The notes under the pieces were generated by a model. It had not been told where the DNA came from. It made no database searches and saw only the letters and a list, made by a program, of their open reading frames with translations. DNA of 35,274 nt, from positions 1 through 35,274 of the forward strand of contig CAJMCT010000002.1 of assembly GCA_905211955.1 (NCBI GenBank), written 5' to 3'. Source of the DNA: an uncultured Eubacteriales bacterium (lineage in GTDB: Bacteria > Bacillota > Clostridia > Christensenellales > Borkfalkiaceae). Position 1 is the stretch's first letter; each line of letters begins with the position of its first letter. Shown here one piece after another: positions 8,201 through 16,152 of the stretch. Made by a program: the position numbers and the translations under genes.

Positions 8201-8905
8201 AGTTCCGCTATTTTGCAAAACGTTTGAATGGGGTGTGCCATTGCATATTATTATAGAACTTTTACCTGTGACTATACCGCCAAAATGGTTAATTAAGCCA
8301 TAGTTTAAAATTGTTTTAACATTGTTTATAGACGAAATTGTTCCGCCGTATATGTTTAATGCGCCGTATTTTCCGGTATCTTTACCGATTTGAATAGTAA
8401 AGTTGTCATACCCTGCTTGGTTCTCATAAGTTCCGCCATAGATGTTTAACGTGCCGTCAACTTGAATAATTCTTCTGTAATAATCAATCTCATTTCCGGT
8501 TGAAGAAATTATCTTACCCAAGCCATTGCAATCGGAAAAGTTTACCGTTGCTTCTTGCCCCACGATAATTCTATAAGCACCTAAATCTAAGGTCTTACCA
8601 TTTAAGCAAATATTAGCATTAGCAGATATGGCGATATCCGCCGTCAAAGTGCCAGCACTAACGCTATCGCTTAAATAATAATTACCGACGGTGTCAATGC
8701 TAGTCGCTCCGTCCCACGCGGTCCAAACTAAACTATCGTCGTGGCCATCGTCCAAACAAGTTGTTTCACCGCAAAAGCAGTGCACGTGTTCGCTTGCGCT
8801 TGCTTTAGACGTAGGCATTAAGTTTTTTACGCCAAAAATAGCGCCAACTAAAAACAAAACGCCAAATGCTAAGGTCAAAACTAAACTTTTTTTAGTTTTA
8901 GTCAT
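5297..8905 (-). CDS. Large membrane-anchored surface protein: beta-helix, InlB-type repeat and tandem Ig-like modules
   Basis: A 1,202-residue secreted protein. A signal peptide (about 1-37, KKSLVLTLAFG then a hydrophobic stretch to SKASA) precedes two copies of a Cys/His motif: HVHCFCGETTCLDDGH (40-55) and HGHCWCGKAECKSTEGH (489-505). Between and after them are irregular repeats rich in NGG, INIYGGT and NLNGG-like turns (about 60-480, 510-640), typical of right-handed beta-helices. Then come an InlB/Flg_new-like module (about 648-722, TFEANGGIGEM to LHAVWE), a MucBP-like stretch (about 727-800), and two similar modules (about 888-1030) with FKYNGAEQTY/FIYTGSEQTY and YVITGNK/YTVSGNK. The C-terminus is a membrane span (about 1173-1195) plus KLKKKKA; no LPxTG sortase motif is seen. 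GGAGGG 8 nt upstream supports the start. It probably has an adhesion or glycan-contact role; ligand unknown. Confidence 0.8.
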   Translation of the reverse strand: MTKTKKSLVLTLAFGVLFLVGAIFGVKNLMPTSKASASEHVHCFCGETTCLDDGHDDSLVWTAWDGATSIDTVGNYYLSDSVSAGTLTADIAISANANICLNGKTLDLGAYRIIVGQEATVNFSDCNGLGKIISSTGNEIDYYRRIIQVDGTLNIYGGTYENQAGYDNFTIQIGKDTGKYGALNIYGGTISSINNVKTILNYGLINHFGGIVTGKSSIIICNGTPHSNVLQNSGTTYSTYTLNGGEIRGGDTYAYSYDAILNVGTVNIESGEINLAPGRGARAIMTGWYGVVNMTGGKIVVNNIGDSGVVYGIFTFYPTNGNYASPPVFNRYGYVNFYGGSIELTNAASNGYGVWGSYNQIIRISGGTIKLNTKSGYPISVMKKLELSGEPTIIGGDSDINMNEGKIQYYKAGYHYAYYYGEVHANFGTNAYYEGRKLTINASKVPVDSYLVKGLRDEAHAQNFECTVSERFKTEYVSSDKSLKIVPQHGHCWCGKAECKSTEGHWGTTVQFLPTNTTNEFVLTSDTSYENDVCVETKTTVDGSLNFCLSGNHIDCNGNVRIGEYSNATVIDCKNTGKLSNLIIEDNALLYVYGGKIDNLTVLGEGSVFAYGGLYKEKHDYVVPAEGYTWIDNTDPETMDEYPYTIARLVTITFEANGGIGEMESMTVVAGETFKLNKNTFVYPGYKFLRWETWSGTTKKYGDEAFVNTETDLELHAVWEYANDTPYKIEHYFEDLEGNFVIDESKTEHKTGRTFSFINANYLTNLEGFVNDTANQNTVSSGSILADGSQTLKLYYLRTVHTVTISSSNTEYGNVDVTLIENLKYGTPITVNGLTLTIGDTVITATMHESTATQKYYLTEFANAGEFVSGDVSIVATFIMRVPVAIPTGDSSTFKYNGAEQTYNVVANENYVITGNKQTNAGNYQVVVSLVDKNAFEWADGSVSDIVFNFAIAKIQVNKPTADTTNFIYTGSEQTYTIAIGDKYTVSGNKKTDVGAYAVVVSLNDKVNYEWTDGKTADLTFDFIIKAGEQNFVEEGAPEGAKPSVVVSTPNGLSPDVALVVVDKTEDPEVIAKIPEKDSVKVEKIFDISLEKNGDNIQVSEVGGLITIKILLDEELKTKDLKLYHIHNDTEVSEIVLGEAGKVNQYVIDGDYAVITIDRLSEFAFVSVKPPFPWWTVIAGALGALAIVIVATTVIKLKKKKA

Positions 8906-8927
8906 TGTCTTCCCTCCTTAATACACA

Positions 8928-8957
8928 AAACCCCGCTATTATAGCAGGGTTTTTGCA
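8928..8957 (-). terminator. Terminator after rpsR
   Basis: ACCCCGCTA-TTA-TAGCAGGGT forms a stem with one mismatch, flanked by A and T runs, between the rpsR stop and the surface protein start. It separates the ribosomal operon from the surface protein gene. Confidence 0.75.
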
Positions 8958-8970
8958 CACAAATATTTTC

Positions 8971-9264
8971 TTATTCACCTTTGAAAGGTAATAAGTCAAC
9001 GAGTCTTGCACGTTTGATAGCCTTTGCTAAAACTCTTTGGTGTTTAGCGCAAACGCCAGTCATACGTCTGGGGAGAATTTTTCCGCCTTCGGTGATATAT
9101 TTTTTAAGGGTGTTGATGTCCTTATAATCAATCACGTCGATTTTGCCTTGACAAAAAGCACAAACTTTTCTACGGGGAATTCTCTTAACAAATTTCTTGC
9201 CTTCTTTTGCAGGTGCAGCGGGTGCAGCCTGAGTTTCAGCAACAACGTTGGTATTTTCTTCCAT
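8971..9264 (-). CDS. rpsR: 30S ribosomal protein S18
   Basis: S18 binds the 16S rRNA platform as a pair with S6. The core from FVKRIPRRKVCAFCQGK through YKDINTLKKYITEGGKILPRRMTGVCAKHQRVLAKAIKRARLVDLLPF is textbook. It keeps the zinc-type Cys/His set (CAFC, then CAKH), so this is the C-plus form of S18. At 97 residues it is longer than usual because of about 22 extra N-terminal Ala/Pro/Glu-rich residues. It is the last gene of the rpsF-ssb-rpsR operon and is followed by a terminator. Confidence 0.97.
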   Translation of the reverse strand: MEENTNVVAETQAAPAAPAKEGKKFVKRIPRRKVCAFCQGKIDVIDYKDINTLKKYITEGGKILPRRMTGVCAKHQRVLAKAIKRARLVDLLPFKGE

Positions 9265-9310
9265 TTTAATTTTTACTCCTTAATCTCATTTCGCAATAAG
9301 ACACCCTTTC

Positions 9311-9721
9311 TTAGAAAGGAAGTTGATTATCGTCTATTGCTTCTAATTGGGGACGTTCTTTTCTGACTTCCATATCGCCGTCAAATCCATCTTCAGATTG
9401 AGCGCTCTTGGGGGTTAAGAACTCCACTTCGTTTGCAATAACGTCGGTCACGTTTCTTTTGATGCCGTCTTTATCTTCGTAAGAACGGTTTTGCAATGAA
9501 CCTACGATTGCTACTTTGTTTCCTTTCTTTAAGTATTTACCGCAGTTTTCCGCTCTACCACGCCATACCGTAATATTGAAAAAATCGGTTTCACGAGTTC
9601 CGCTTGCACTTGTATAGTCGCGTGGTACGGCTATAGAAAATCTGCAAACTGCAACTCCGTTAGGGGTTTCGGTGAGTTCAGGATCTCTGGTTAAATTGCC
9701 TACAAGGATAACTTTGTTCAT
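9311..9721 (-). CDS. ssb: Single-stranded DNA-binding protein
   Basis: A 136-residue OB-fold protein that coats single-stranded DNA in replication and repair. It begins MNKVILVGNLTRDPE, with GVAVCRFSIAVPRDY, DFFNITVWRGRAENCGKYLKKGNKVAIVGSLQNRSYEDKDG and the conserved acidic tip DDNQLPF that recruits partner proteins. The linker is short. It sits between rpsF (11 nt upstream) and rpsR, the classical Bacillota arrangement. A Shine-Dalgarno AAGGAGAAAA lies in the short gap. Confidence 0.97.
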   Translation of the reverse strand: MNKVILVGNLTRDPELTETPNGVAVCRFSIAVPRDYTSASGTRETDFFNITVWRGRAENCGKYLKKGNKVAIVGSLQNRSYEDKDGIKRNVTDVIANEVEFLTPKSAQSEDGFDGDMEVRKERPQLEAIDDNQLPF

Positions 9722-9732
9722 CTTTTTTCTCC

Positions 9733-10014
9733 TTATCTTTTGGTAATCAATCTTCTGATTACGCCGTCTGTAATGCCTGCTATACGTTTAAGTTCGACAA
9801 CTAAAGTCTTTTCCGCTTCGAAAGTCATCAATACGTAAAATCCTTCAGGCTTATAGTTGATAGGATAGCATAATTTCTTTACGCCCCAACGGTCGATTTT
9901 TTCTACCCCCCCGCCGTTTCCTACAACCAAGTCCTCGAACTTCTTGATGATCGCTTCTTTCGCTTCGTCGGAAAGATTGGTGTCAAGAATGTAAAGCATC
10001 TCGTACTTCGTCAT
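9733..10014 (-). CDS. rpsF: 30S ribosomal protein S6
   Basis: A 93-residue S6 with the family pattern MTKYEMLYILDTNLSDEAKEAII, GGVEKIDRWGVKKLCYPINYKPEGFYVLMTFEAE and a C-terminal GVIRRLITKR. S6 binds 16S rRNA together with S18, encoded two genes downstream. First gene of the operon; GGGAGGT about 9 nt upstream marks the start. The leader may carry the S6:S18 autoregulatory hairpin described separately. Confidence 0.97.
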   Translation of the reverse strand: MTKYEMLYILDTNLSDEAKEAIIKKFEDLVVGNGGGVEKIDRWGVKKLCYPINYKPEGFYVLMTFEAEKTLVVELKRIAGITDGVIRRLITKR

Positions 10015-10127
10015 AATTTTTTTACCTCCCGGTCTTATTCGGCTTGACGACTATTGCGCCAAGCAAGGTTTTTATACTTATTTTATATAAGTTTAATTAT
10101 AATACCAAAGTTTATTTTCTTTGTCAA
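10015..10127 (-). promoter_or_regulatory. Promoter and leader of rpsF-ssb-rpsR
   Basis: On the minus strand TTGACA (10127-10122), a 17-nt spacer and TATTAT (10104-10099) form the promoter, giving a leader of roughly 75 nt. The leader has a possible stem made by CTTGG(C) and CAAG/GCC segments around 10,035-10,065 followed by CCG, the type of feature that S6:S18 uses for feedback in other bacteria. The hairpin assignment is tentative. Confidence 0.6.
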
Positions 10128-10145
10128 TTATTTTTAAAGAGTTTT

Positions 10146-11625
10146 TTAGGGCGTCATCGCCATAATGTTAACGTATTCCGTATCTACGATACCGCTTAGA
10201 TAAAGTTGTCTTATCGTTGCGTTCATAACACCGCCCGAAACGTCGCCAACATCTTCTAAATCAGCGAACGTCACGTTCTTGTTAGTATAAGTCGTTGCAT
10301 ACCCGTCAACGTCAGAAGGCCCTATTTCATAGAACATAAACAGCCATACCTTGCCTTTTGAAGATACGTAATAATCCCCATTAGTTTTATCTAAGGTATA
10401 AACGCCGGTTGCTTCGTTATAAGAATATCTTGCACTATTATCGCGAACGTACGCACTTGAAGAATCTTTCGTAAATATTTCTTCGTCGTAAATTTCGTCG
10501 AGGCGCATTGCGTTAATCTTATTAGATAGGTTGCCGATGTTTACCGTTTCGTCCGTTATTAGTTTGTCTAAAATTAAATTGGGATTAGACGAATCTACTT
10601 CCATAACCTTGCAAATTCTTACGTTGTCGATGCTAAACTTTTCGCCCGATAAATCGACTATCTTAATATCGCTATAAGTTTTAGTGTCGTCGTAAGTTCC
10701 AGTAATCGGGTCAAAACTCGTCGCATCTAAAAGCACGTCGTATAGTTTTTTGTTCTTATAACCGTTTCCTTCGGTAGGAAGGTCTATAATTTTTGAAAGC
10801 GCTATATCGTCCGCCGAGAATTTCTACTATATCACTGTTTTCGTCAACGTTTCCTAATACCGACATTATGTCCTTAACTTTCATAAGTTCAAATCTGTCA
10901 TCGAAAACGCTTGCTAAATCGCCGACGCTCATTTTATCTAATGCAAGATAATAAAGGGGTTTTCCTTCAGTACCTTCAACTCTTTCGCAATTATCGGTGT
11001 ATGCTCTAACGTATACCGCAGTGCCTTCATCGTGGCTTCCGCTATCTACTGCGTAATAAAGTTTTGGGTTAAACTCAGTAATTTCAGGGTTTTCGGGGCT
11101 TTCAGTTTCGGGAACGGGGATAGTGCTAAAAATTTCTAAGTTCCCGAGTTCACCAAAAAAGCCCTTATCAATATGTAAACAGTTCATAAATCCGTCGCCA
11201 AAACCGTCGTCAAAACGGAGTTTCTTAAACTCGGCTTCGTCAAGCCAAACCGCACCAGTGGAATTAAGGATAGAACTAAATAGGTCGTACACGAACGGCA
11301 TATCTTCCATTCCATAGTTATCCATATTGCCTATTGCATCAAGTAAACTCTTAGACCCCATCGTGTCTTCTTTTATAACTTCGTCGGGGACGAAAGTATT
11401 TAAGGGAATAAACTTTATACCGATAAATATTCCGCCAAATAAAAGTATTAAACTCGTGAAAAAACCAACCAAGAAAAATATAAAGTTTTTAAGCCTTCTA
11501 CCACGGGCTATCCTTCTGTTTTTCTTGTTTCGTCTTTGTTCTCTATATTCTTTTTTTCTTTGCTTTTCGTCGTCTTTACTAACAACTACCGCATTGGTCT
11601 TTTCAATGCTTGCTTCCTTACTCAT
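10146..11625 (-). pseudogene. Frameshifted single-span membrane protein of unknown function
   Basis: Two open frames read as one gene of about 490 residues broken by a one-base deletion near 10,810-10,818. Shifting frame there continues EIL into a peptide A-D-D-I-A-L-S-K-I-I-D-L-P-T-E-G without a stop and joins the second frame ending at 10,146. The first part has a very basic cytoplasmic head (KEYREQRRNKKNRRIARGRR), a membrane span (about FIFFLVGFFTSLILLFGGIFIGI), then an external acidic region. Phrases of the type VGDL/IGNL followed by a short acidic helix recur, suggesting repeated modules. The start is placed at 11,625 (MSKEAS), not the farther upstream ATG, because TTGGAGGAAG lies 7 nt before it. 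I do not recognise the family. The break may be real or a sequencing/assembly error. Confidence 0.6.
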
Positions 11626-11681
11626 AACTTCCTCCAAATAAGGCTTTCGGCTGTATATCACCGAACATTTAAATTATATTA

Positions 11682-13049
11682 CTATATACCATTCTTGTCA
11701 AGGGCAAAACCTTTTTCGGCAATCTTTAAGAGTTTTTCTTTATTGTTAAAATCGGGGTTATCTATGCAAAGCCAAAAGAGTTTTTTAAGTTCATCGCCAA
11801 GTTTTTTGCCTTTATACCCCATTTCCATAAGTTCACTTGCGGTGATTTTTAGGTCGGAAAAATTAAAAGGTGTGCCGTCTTTTTCCATTTTTTCCTTAAT
11901 ACTTTTCCACCTTTTTACCGTTTTAGGCTCGCCCGATTGGTCTTTACAAGCACGATAGTCGGCTCTTTTTAAGTTTATAAGGTCGTTAAAGTAATCATTA
12001 TTTTGAACTATTAGTCGCCTTATCTTGTTTTCTCTCATATCTTCTTTTAAGTCAAGCATATGCGCCCCGACTAAAAAGCAGGCTTTTTTTACAGTTTCAT
12101 TGTCCACTTTAAGCCTTTCTAAAACTGTCTTTGCAATCTTTTCGCCGTCTTTTGCGTGGGTGTGATATTTGCCGTAATTTTGCATTGCAAAAGGCTTTCC
12201 AATATCGTGAATAAGCGCGTAAAGTCTAATAGATGGCTCAGCATAAAGCACGCATCTTAAACTATGCTCTAAAACGTCGTGATTATGAAAGTCTTTTCTT
12301 TGCTCCATACCACGTCCCAAAGTAAGTTCGGGCAAAATAATGTCTAAAACACCTATTTTATCCAAAACTTTAAGCCCTTCGTAATGACCGTTGGGGTTAG
12401 AAAATGGATATTTTTTATCACTTAAAAGTATCATTTTAAGTTCTTGGTATATCCGCTCTACCGCTACGTCTTTTACGTTTTTTGCGTAAAGTATAGCGCT
12501 TTCAAATGTTTGTTCGCCAATAGTAAAATTAAGTTCTCCGCAAAACCTTGCAAGACGCATAAGACGTAGCCCGTCGTGACTAAAAACTTCCTTAGCAGAA
12601 ACGGTGGTTTTAAGCACTCTGTTATTTATGTCTTCTATGCCAAGTAAGGGGTCTAAGAACTTGTCGTTTTTTATATCGTAGTACACCGCGTTGCAAGTAA
12701 AATCTCTACGCTTTGCGTCCGCCATAATGTCTTTCGTAAAGATAACCGTGTCGGGCGTGTGCGTGCCACCGGGCAAATAACTTTCAGTTCTAAAAGACGT
12801 AAACTCGTATCTATTGCCGTCACCTTCAAACACCACCGTACCCGTGCGCCTATACTCCGCAACCACGTTAAACCCACACTCTGTTAGGGCACCAACTAGT
12901 TCTTCTGTTAAAATTGGAGACGCCAAGTCTATATCGGAAGATACGCTACCGTCAATTAGGTAGTTCCTAACGAAACCGCCGACTACGTATAAAGGGTTAT
13001 TTAGTTTTTTTGCCAAAATTTGTATTTTGGGGGTTAAAAACTTTTTCAT
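11682..13049 (-). CDS. cca: tRNA nucleotidyltransferase (CCA-adding enzyme) with HD domain
   Basis: Adds or repairs the 3'-CCA end of tRNAs. The nucleotidyltransferase head shows YVVGGFVRNYLIDG (about 21-34) and SDIDLAS (about 38-44) with the metal aspartates, then RRDFTCNAVYYD (about 113) and LDPLLGIEDI. The RNA-binding region has GLRLMRLARFCGELNFTI. A C-terminal HD domain is marked by KDFHNHDVLEHSLRCV and IHDIGKP. The 455-residue length fits HD-containing class II enzymes. No Shine-Dalgarno precedes the ATG, and a TATAAT box lies only 6 nt upstream (13,061-13,056), so the mRNA may be leaderless. Confidence 0.93.
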   Translation of the reverse strand: MKKFLTPKIQILAKKLNNPLYVVGGFVRNYLIDGSVSSDIDLASPILTEELVGALTECGFNVVAEYRRTGTVVFEGDGNRYEFTSFRTESYLPGGTHTPDTVIFTKDIMADAKRRDFTCNAVYYDIKNDKFLDPLLGIEDINNRVLKTTVSAKEVFSHDGLRLMRLARFCGELNFTIGEQTFESAILYAKNVKDVAVERIYQELKMILLSDKKYPFSNPNGHYEGLKVLDKIGVLDIILPELTLGRGMEQRKDFHNHDVLEHSLRCVLYAEPSIRLYALIHDIGKPFAMQNYGKYHTHAKDGEKIAKTVLERLKVDNETVKKACFLVGAHMLDLKEDMRENKIRRLIVQNNDYFNDLINLKRADYRACKDQSGEPKTVKRWKSIKEKMEKDGTPFNFSDLKITASELMEMGYKGKKLGDELKKLFWLCIDNPDFNNKEKLLKIAEKGFALDKNGI

Positions 13050-13055
13050 GATTTA

Positions 13056-13061
13056 ATTATA
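13056..13061 (-). promoter_or_regulatory. -10 box immediately upstream of cca
   Basis: TATAAT on the minus strand ends 6 nt before the cca ATG, so transcription should begin at or next to the start codon. The -35 element is weak (TGAAAA at the right spacing). Confidence 0.5.
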
Positions 13062-13071
13062 ACACAAACTA

Positions 13072-13100
13072 TTGAAATTTTCATTATTTTATTGTAATAT
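13072..13100 (+). promoter_or_regulatory. Promoter of the lipid kinase gene
   Basis: TTGAAA (13072-13077), a 17-nt spacer and TAATAT (13095-13100), about 29 nt before the start. It is divergent from the cca promoter. Confidence 0.55.
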
Positions 13101-13129
13101 ATTAGGGTAAACACAAAGGAAACACGTAA

Positions 13130-14002
13130 ATGTTAGATTTTATCGTAAACCCCACCGCCGGTGGAAAAGCAGGAAAAAAGATTAGAAAGGCTTTGCCCGA
13201 AATTCAAAAACACCTTATTGAGAATAAGGTGGAATACGCTTTTCCCTACACCGAGTACAAAAAGCAAGCCACCACGCTTACCGCTGAACTTATAGAAAAA
13301 GGCGCAACCACTATCGTTGTTATCGGTGGCGACGGAACGCTTCACGAAGTTATAAACGGTTTTACTGACTTTGATAAAACGGCGCTTGGAATAATTCCGC
13401 TTGGCACGGGGAACGACTTTGCTTCCGCCTTAAACTTACCGCCAGACCCCGTTGAAGCCTTAGACGTTATTATTAAAGGCGAGCCAAAGTACACCGACTT
13501 TATGCAAATGCCTACCGTTAGAGGGCTAAACATTATCGGTATGGGTGTGGACGTTGACGTTTTGAAAAGGTATAATAAACTTAAAAAGAAAAGCAAGTTT
13601 GGTTATACTTTAAGTTTGATTAAAACCCTATTTAACATTAACTACGTAGACTTTAAAGCGGAAATGAACGGCGAAACAAAAGACTATCACTCTTTCGTTG
13701 CTTGTATAGCAAACGGAGATAGATACGGTGGCGGCATGCGTGTTTGTCCGCCCGCTTGCCCTTACGATGGTTCGCTAGACTTCATAGCCGTTGACGAAAT
13801 TAACGGGCTTAAAATTATAAACGCATTACTTAAACTTAAAAACGGAAAACTTCTTTCCTTAAAACAAACCTTGCACGATAAAATGAAGGAAGTTAAAATC
13901 TTCCCCAACGGCGACTACACGGTAAACGTTGATGGAGAACTTTATGAAAATATTCCTTTTGAAGTAAAAATCGTGTCCGATAAATTAAGAGTTTATAGAT
14001 AA
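13130..14002 (+). CDS. Diacylglycerol kinase-family lipid kinase (DagK/YegS type)
   Basis: Soluble ATP-dependent lipid kinase; in Bacillota the DagK type phosphorylates diacylglycerol to phosphatidic acid to recycle lipid headgroup turnover products. At 290 residues it has the family length. Landmarks are FIVNPTAGGKAG (4-15), VVIGGDGTLHEVING (nucleotide loop, GGDGT 66-70), LGIIPLGTGNDFASAL (about 87-102), VACIANGDRYGGGMRVCP, and DGSLDFIAVDEI. The C-terminal beta-sandwich ends NVDGELYENIPFEVKIV. A Shine-Dalgarno AAAGGAAA precedes the ATG. Substrate is inferred from family; other YegS-like proteins use phosphatidylglycerol or ceramide. Confidence 0.88.
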   Translation: MLDFIVNPTAGGKAGKKIRKALPEIQKHLIENKVEYAFPYTEYKKQATTLTAELIEKGATTIVVIGGDGTLHEVINGFTDFDKTALGIIPLGTGNDFASALNLPPDPVEALDVIIKGEPKYTDFMQMPTVRGLNIIGMGVDVDVLKRYNKLKKKSKFGYTLSLIKTLFNINYVDFKAEMNGETKDYHSFVACIANGDRYGGGMRVCPPACPYDGSLDFIAVDEINGLKIINALLKLKNGKLLSLKQTLHDKMKEVKIFPNGDYTVNVDGELYENIPFEVKIVSDKLRVYR

Positions 14003-14015
14003 AATAAATCATAAA

Positions 14016-14048
14016 CAAAAAGGCTATTGCTTTTGCAACAGCCTTTTA
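14016..14048. terminator. Bidirectional terminator between the lipid kinase and the nup operon
   Basis: AAAAGGCT-A-TTGC and GCAA-C-AGCCTTTT form a long stem with one mismatch and a 4-nt loop, with A and T tracts on both sides. It serves convergent genes on both strands. Confidence 0.85.
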
Positions 14049-14065
14049 TTTTTGCTTTAAATTTT

Positions 14066-15028
14066 TTATCTCTCTTCTCTAAAATACGTTTGCCCAAGCG
14101 ATGCAGGGGGTTGAACGTTTTTGCTTCCAACGATACTTATTGCAATTAAAACCAATACCGTAGCGACGTATGGCACAAAACTTATCGCCGCTTTTGAAAC
14201 CGATGAAGAAATATTTAAGAAGTTGGATACGGTGTAGAGAGCACCGAAAAGTATTGAGCCTAAAACCGAAAGGATTGGACGCCATAACGTAAAGATAACG
14301 AGTGCAATTGCGAGCCAACCAACTGTTTCTACAGGGATATAACTTTCGTATAAACCTTGAACGATATCCATAACGTAGAAATATCCGCCAAGACCTGCTA
14401 CTCCTGAACCGATTAGAACAGCGCCGTACTTATAACTTGACACCTTAATACCAACAGCATCTGCAGCGGCAGGATTTTCACCTACTGCACGAAGTCTTAA
14501 ACCTGTTTTGCTTTTCTTTAACAATATACCCGTAATTATCGCGAGCGCAATAGCAAGATAAACTAACACGCCGTAAGACAAGAACAACTCACCAAACCAG
14601 CCTAAATCTTCTGCAAAAGGTAAGGGCTTCGCCGTATAAGAACTTGCGATACTAAAATATGTTTTGTCAATAGAACTCATTATAATATCGGTAAATCCTA
14701 CACCAAAAGTGGTAAGTGCTAAACCGGTAATATTGTGGTTGCATTTTAGGGTTATAGTTAATAAACCATATATACCGCCAAGTAATGCCGCAAATGCAAA
14801 AGCAAATATTACACCCATAAGTATAACCATTATATAACTTGGTGCTTGGGGATTTGCAAGAGAGTTCATATAAAGAGAAACACCAAGGCAACCACCTGCT
14901 GCGCCCCCGCACATAATACCGGGGATACCAAGGTTTAAGTGCCCCGATTTTTCAGTTATAGTTTCGCCCAAACATCCATACATAAAAGATGCCGAACATC
15001 TAATTGCGTTTTGAAGGAACATTATCAT
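14066..15028 (-). CDS. nupQ: Nucleoside ABC transporter permease (NupQ-type)
   Basis: Second membrane subunit of a BMP-type nucleoside ABC importer (B. subtilis NupNOPQ, formerly YufNOPQ, imports guanosine). A 320-residue multi-span protein of the branched-chain permease superfamily with GETITEKSGHLNLGIPGIMCGGAAGG near the N-terminus, and KTGLRLRAVGENPAAADAVGIKVSSYKYGAVLIGSGVAGLGG, the cytoplasmic coupling-helix region. Its ATG overlaps the stop of the upstream permease by 4 nt (ATGA), so the two are translationally coupled. Last gene of the operon, followed by the terminator at 14,016-14,048. The precise nucleoside is inferred. Confidence 0.9.
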   Translation of the reverse strand: MIMFLQNAIRCSASFMYGCLGETITEKSGHLNLGIPGIMCGGAAGGCLGVSLYMNSLANPQAPSYIMVILMGVIFAFAFAALLGGIYGLLTITLKCNHNITGLALTTFGVGFTDIIMSSIDKTYFSIASSYTAKPLPFAEDLGWFGELFLSYGVLVYLAIALAIITGILLKKSKTGLRLRAVGENPAAADAVGIKVSSYKYGAVLIGSGVAGLGGYFYVMDIVQGLYESYIPVETVGWLAIALVIFTLWRPILSVLGSILFGALYTVSNFLNISSSVSKAAISFVPYVATVLVLIAISIVGSKNVQPPASLGQTYFREER

Positions 15029-16152
15029 AACTTATTTTCCTCCTTTTTCTTTTTGCGCATAATCAACTTGTATTGAACGAAGAACGAACAAGCGATTATG
15101 AAGAAGTAAATTAAACCAACGACAAGGTTAGAGAAACTTTCACTCGTCATACGGAAGTCCATACGAACTTGCGTCATACCCTTATTTATGAAAGCAACAA
15201 GTCCACAAGTACCTAAGATTGCTATTGGATTACAGTTAGCAAGCCACGTAGTCATAATAGCGGTAAAGCCCATATTCTTAGCCGTACCCGTGCCTACCGC
15301 TGCGTTAGCATAGTTGCCTGCGGTAAGCATTAAGCCTACTATACCGCAAATTGCACCTGACATAATAAGTGTTTTGATAATAACTTTCTTAACCTTGATA
15401 CCAACGTATCTTGCGGTGTTTTGACTGTCCCCTACTACCGATAATTCATATCCGCCCTTGGTAAACTTTAAGAATACAAACACAAAACCAAAGATTGCGG
15501 CACCTACTAAAATGGTAAGTAAGAATTGGTTTCCCAACATAGGAAGCCTTCCGTAAGGAAGCATGTTGTCGGTAAGTACGCTAGAACCACTTTTTACCCA
15601 CATTGCAATAAACAAGGTGACTAAACATTGCGCAATGTAGTTCATCATAAGAGTAAACAAACTTTCGTTAGTGTTAAAGAACGCCTTAAATATTGCGGGG
15701 ATAACTGCCCAAAGAGCACCTGCAACGATACTTGAAATTACTGAAAGAATAATAACCCAAACGTCTGCAATAACTCCGCCTAAGTACCACATACAAATAT
15801 TTGCAGCAAGACCACCGACTAATATTTGACCGTTTCCACCAAGGTTCCAGAACTTCATCTTAAAGGTGGGAAGTAATGCCATTGATACGGCAACTAAAAG
15901 CGCCATTTCTTTTAATGTTTCCCAAATACTTCTTCCCGAGTTAAACACGCCCTTAAACAAAGAACCAAAGAAGGTTAAAGGATTGCCTTTTGGGGATGCT
16001 ATCGAACAAATAGTTCCGCCAAGTAATAACGCACCTATGATTGCTATCGCATAGATTAACGCTTTTTTCCATTTGGGAAGAGTGTCGCGTTTTTCCACAC
16101 GGAAAAGGGGTTCGCGAACGTTTTTCTTTTCGACTACAAAACTTTTAGCCAT
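15025..16152 (-). CDS. nupP: Nucleoside ABC transporter permease (NupP-type)
   Basis: First membrane subunit of the nucleoside importer. 375 residues with a basic N-terminal head, a first span near KALIYAIAIIGALLLGG, and the family stretch FKMKFWNLGGNGQILVGGLAANICMWY. The coupling-loop region is KGGYELSVVGDSQNTARYVGIKVKKVIIKTL, followed by GAICGIVGLMLTAGNYA. The start overlaps the end of the ATPase gene by 8 nt, and GGAGG about 9 nt upstream supports it. Function is read from family and operon order. Confidence 0.9.
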   Translation of the reverse strand: MAKSFVVEKKNVREPLFRVEKRDTLPKWKKALIYAIAIIGALLLGGTICSIASPKGNPLTFFGSLFKGVFNSGRSIWETLKEMALLVAVSMALLPTFKMKFWNLGGNGQILVGGLAANICMWYLGGVIADVWVIILSVISSIVAGALWAVIPAIFKAFFNTNESLFTLMMNYIAQCLVTLFIAMWVKSGSSVLTDNMLPYGRLPMLGNQFLLTILVGAAIFGFVFVFLKFTKGGYELSVVGDSQNTARYVGIKVKKVIIKTLIMSGAICGIVGLMLTAGNYANAAVGTGTAKNMGFTAIMTTWLANCNPIAILGTCGLVAFINKGMTQVRMDFRMTSESFSNLVVGLIYFFIIACSFFVQYKLIMRKKKKEENKL

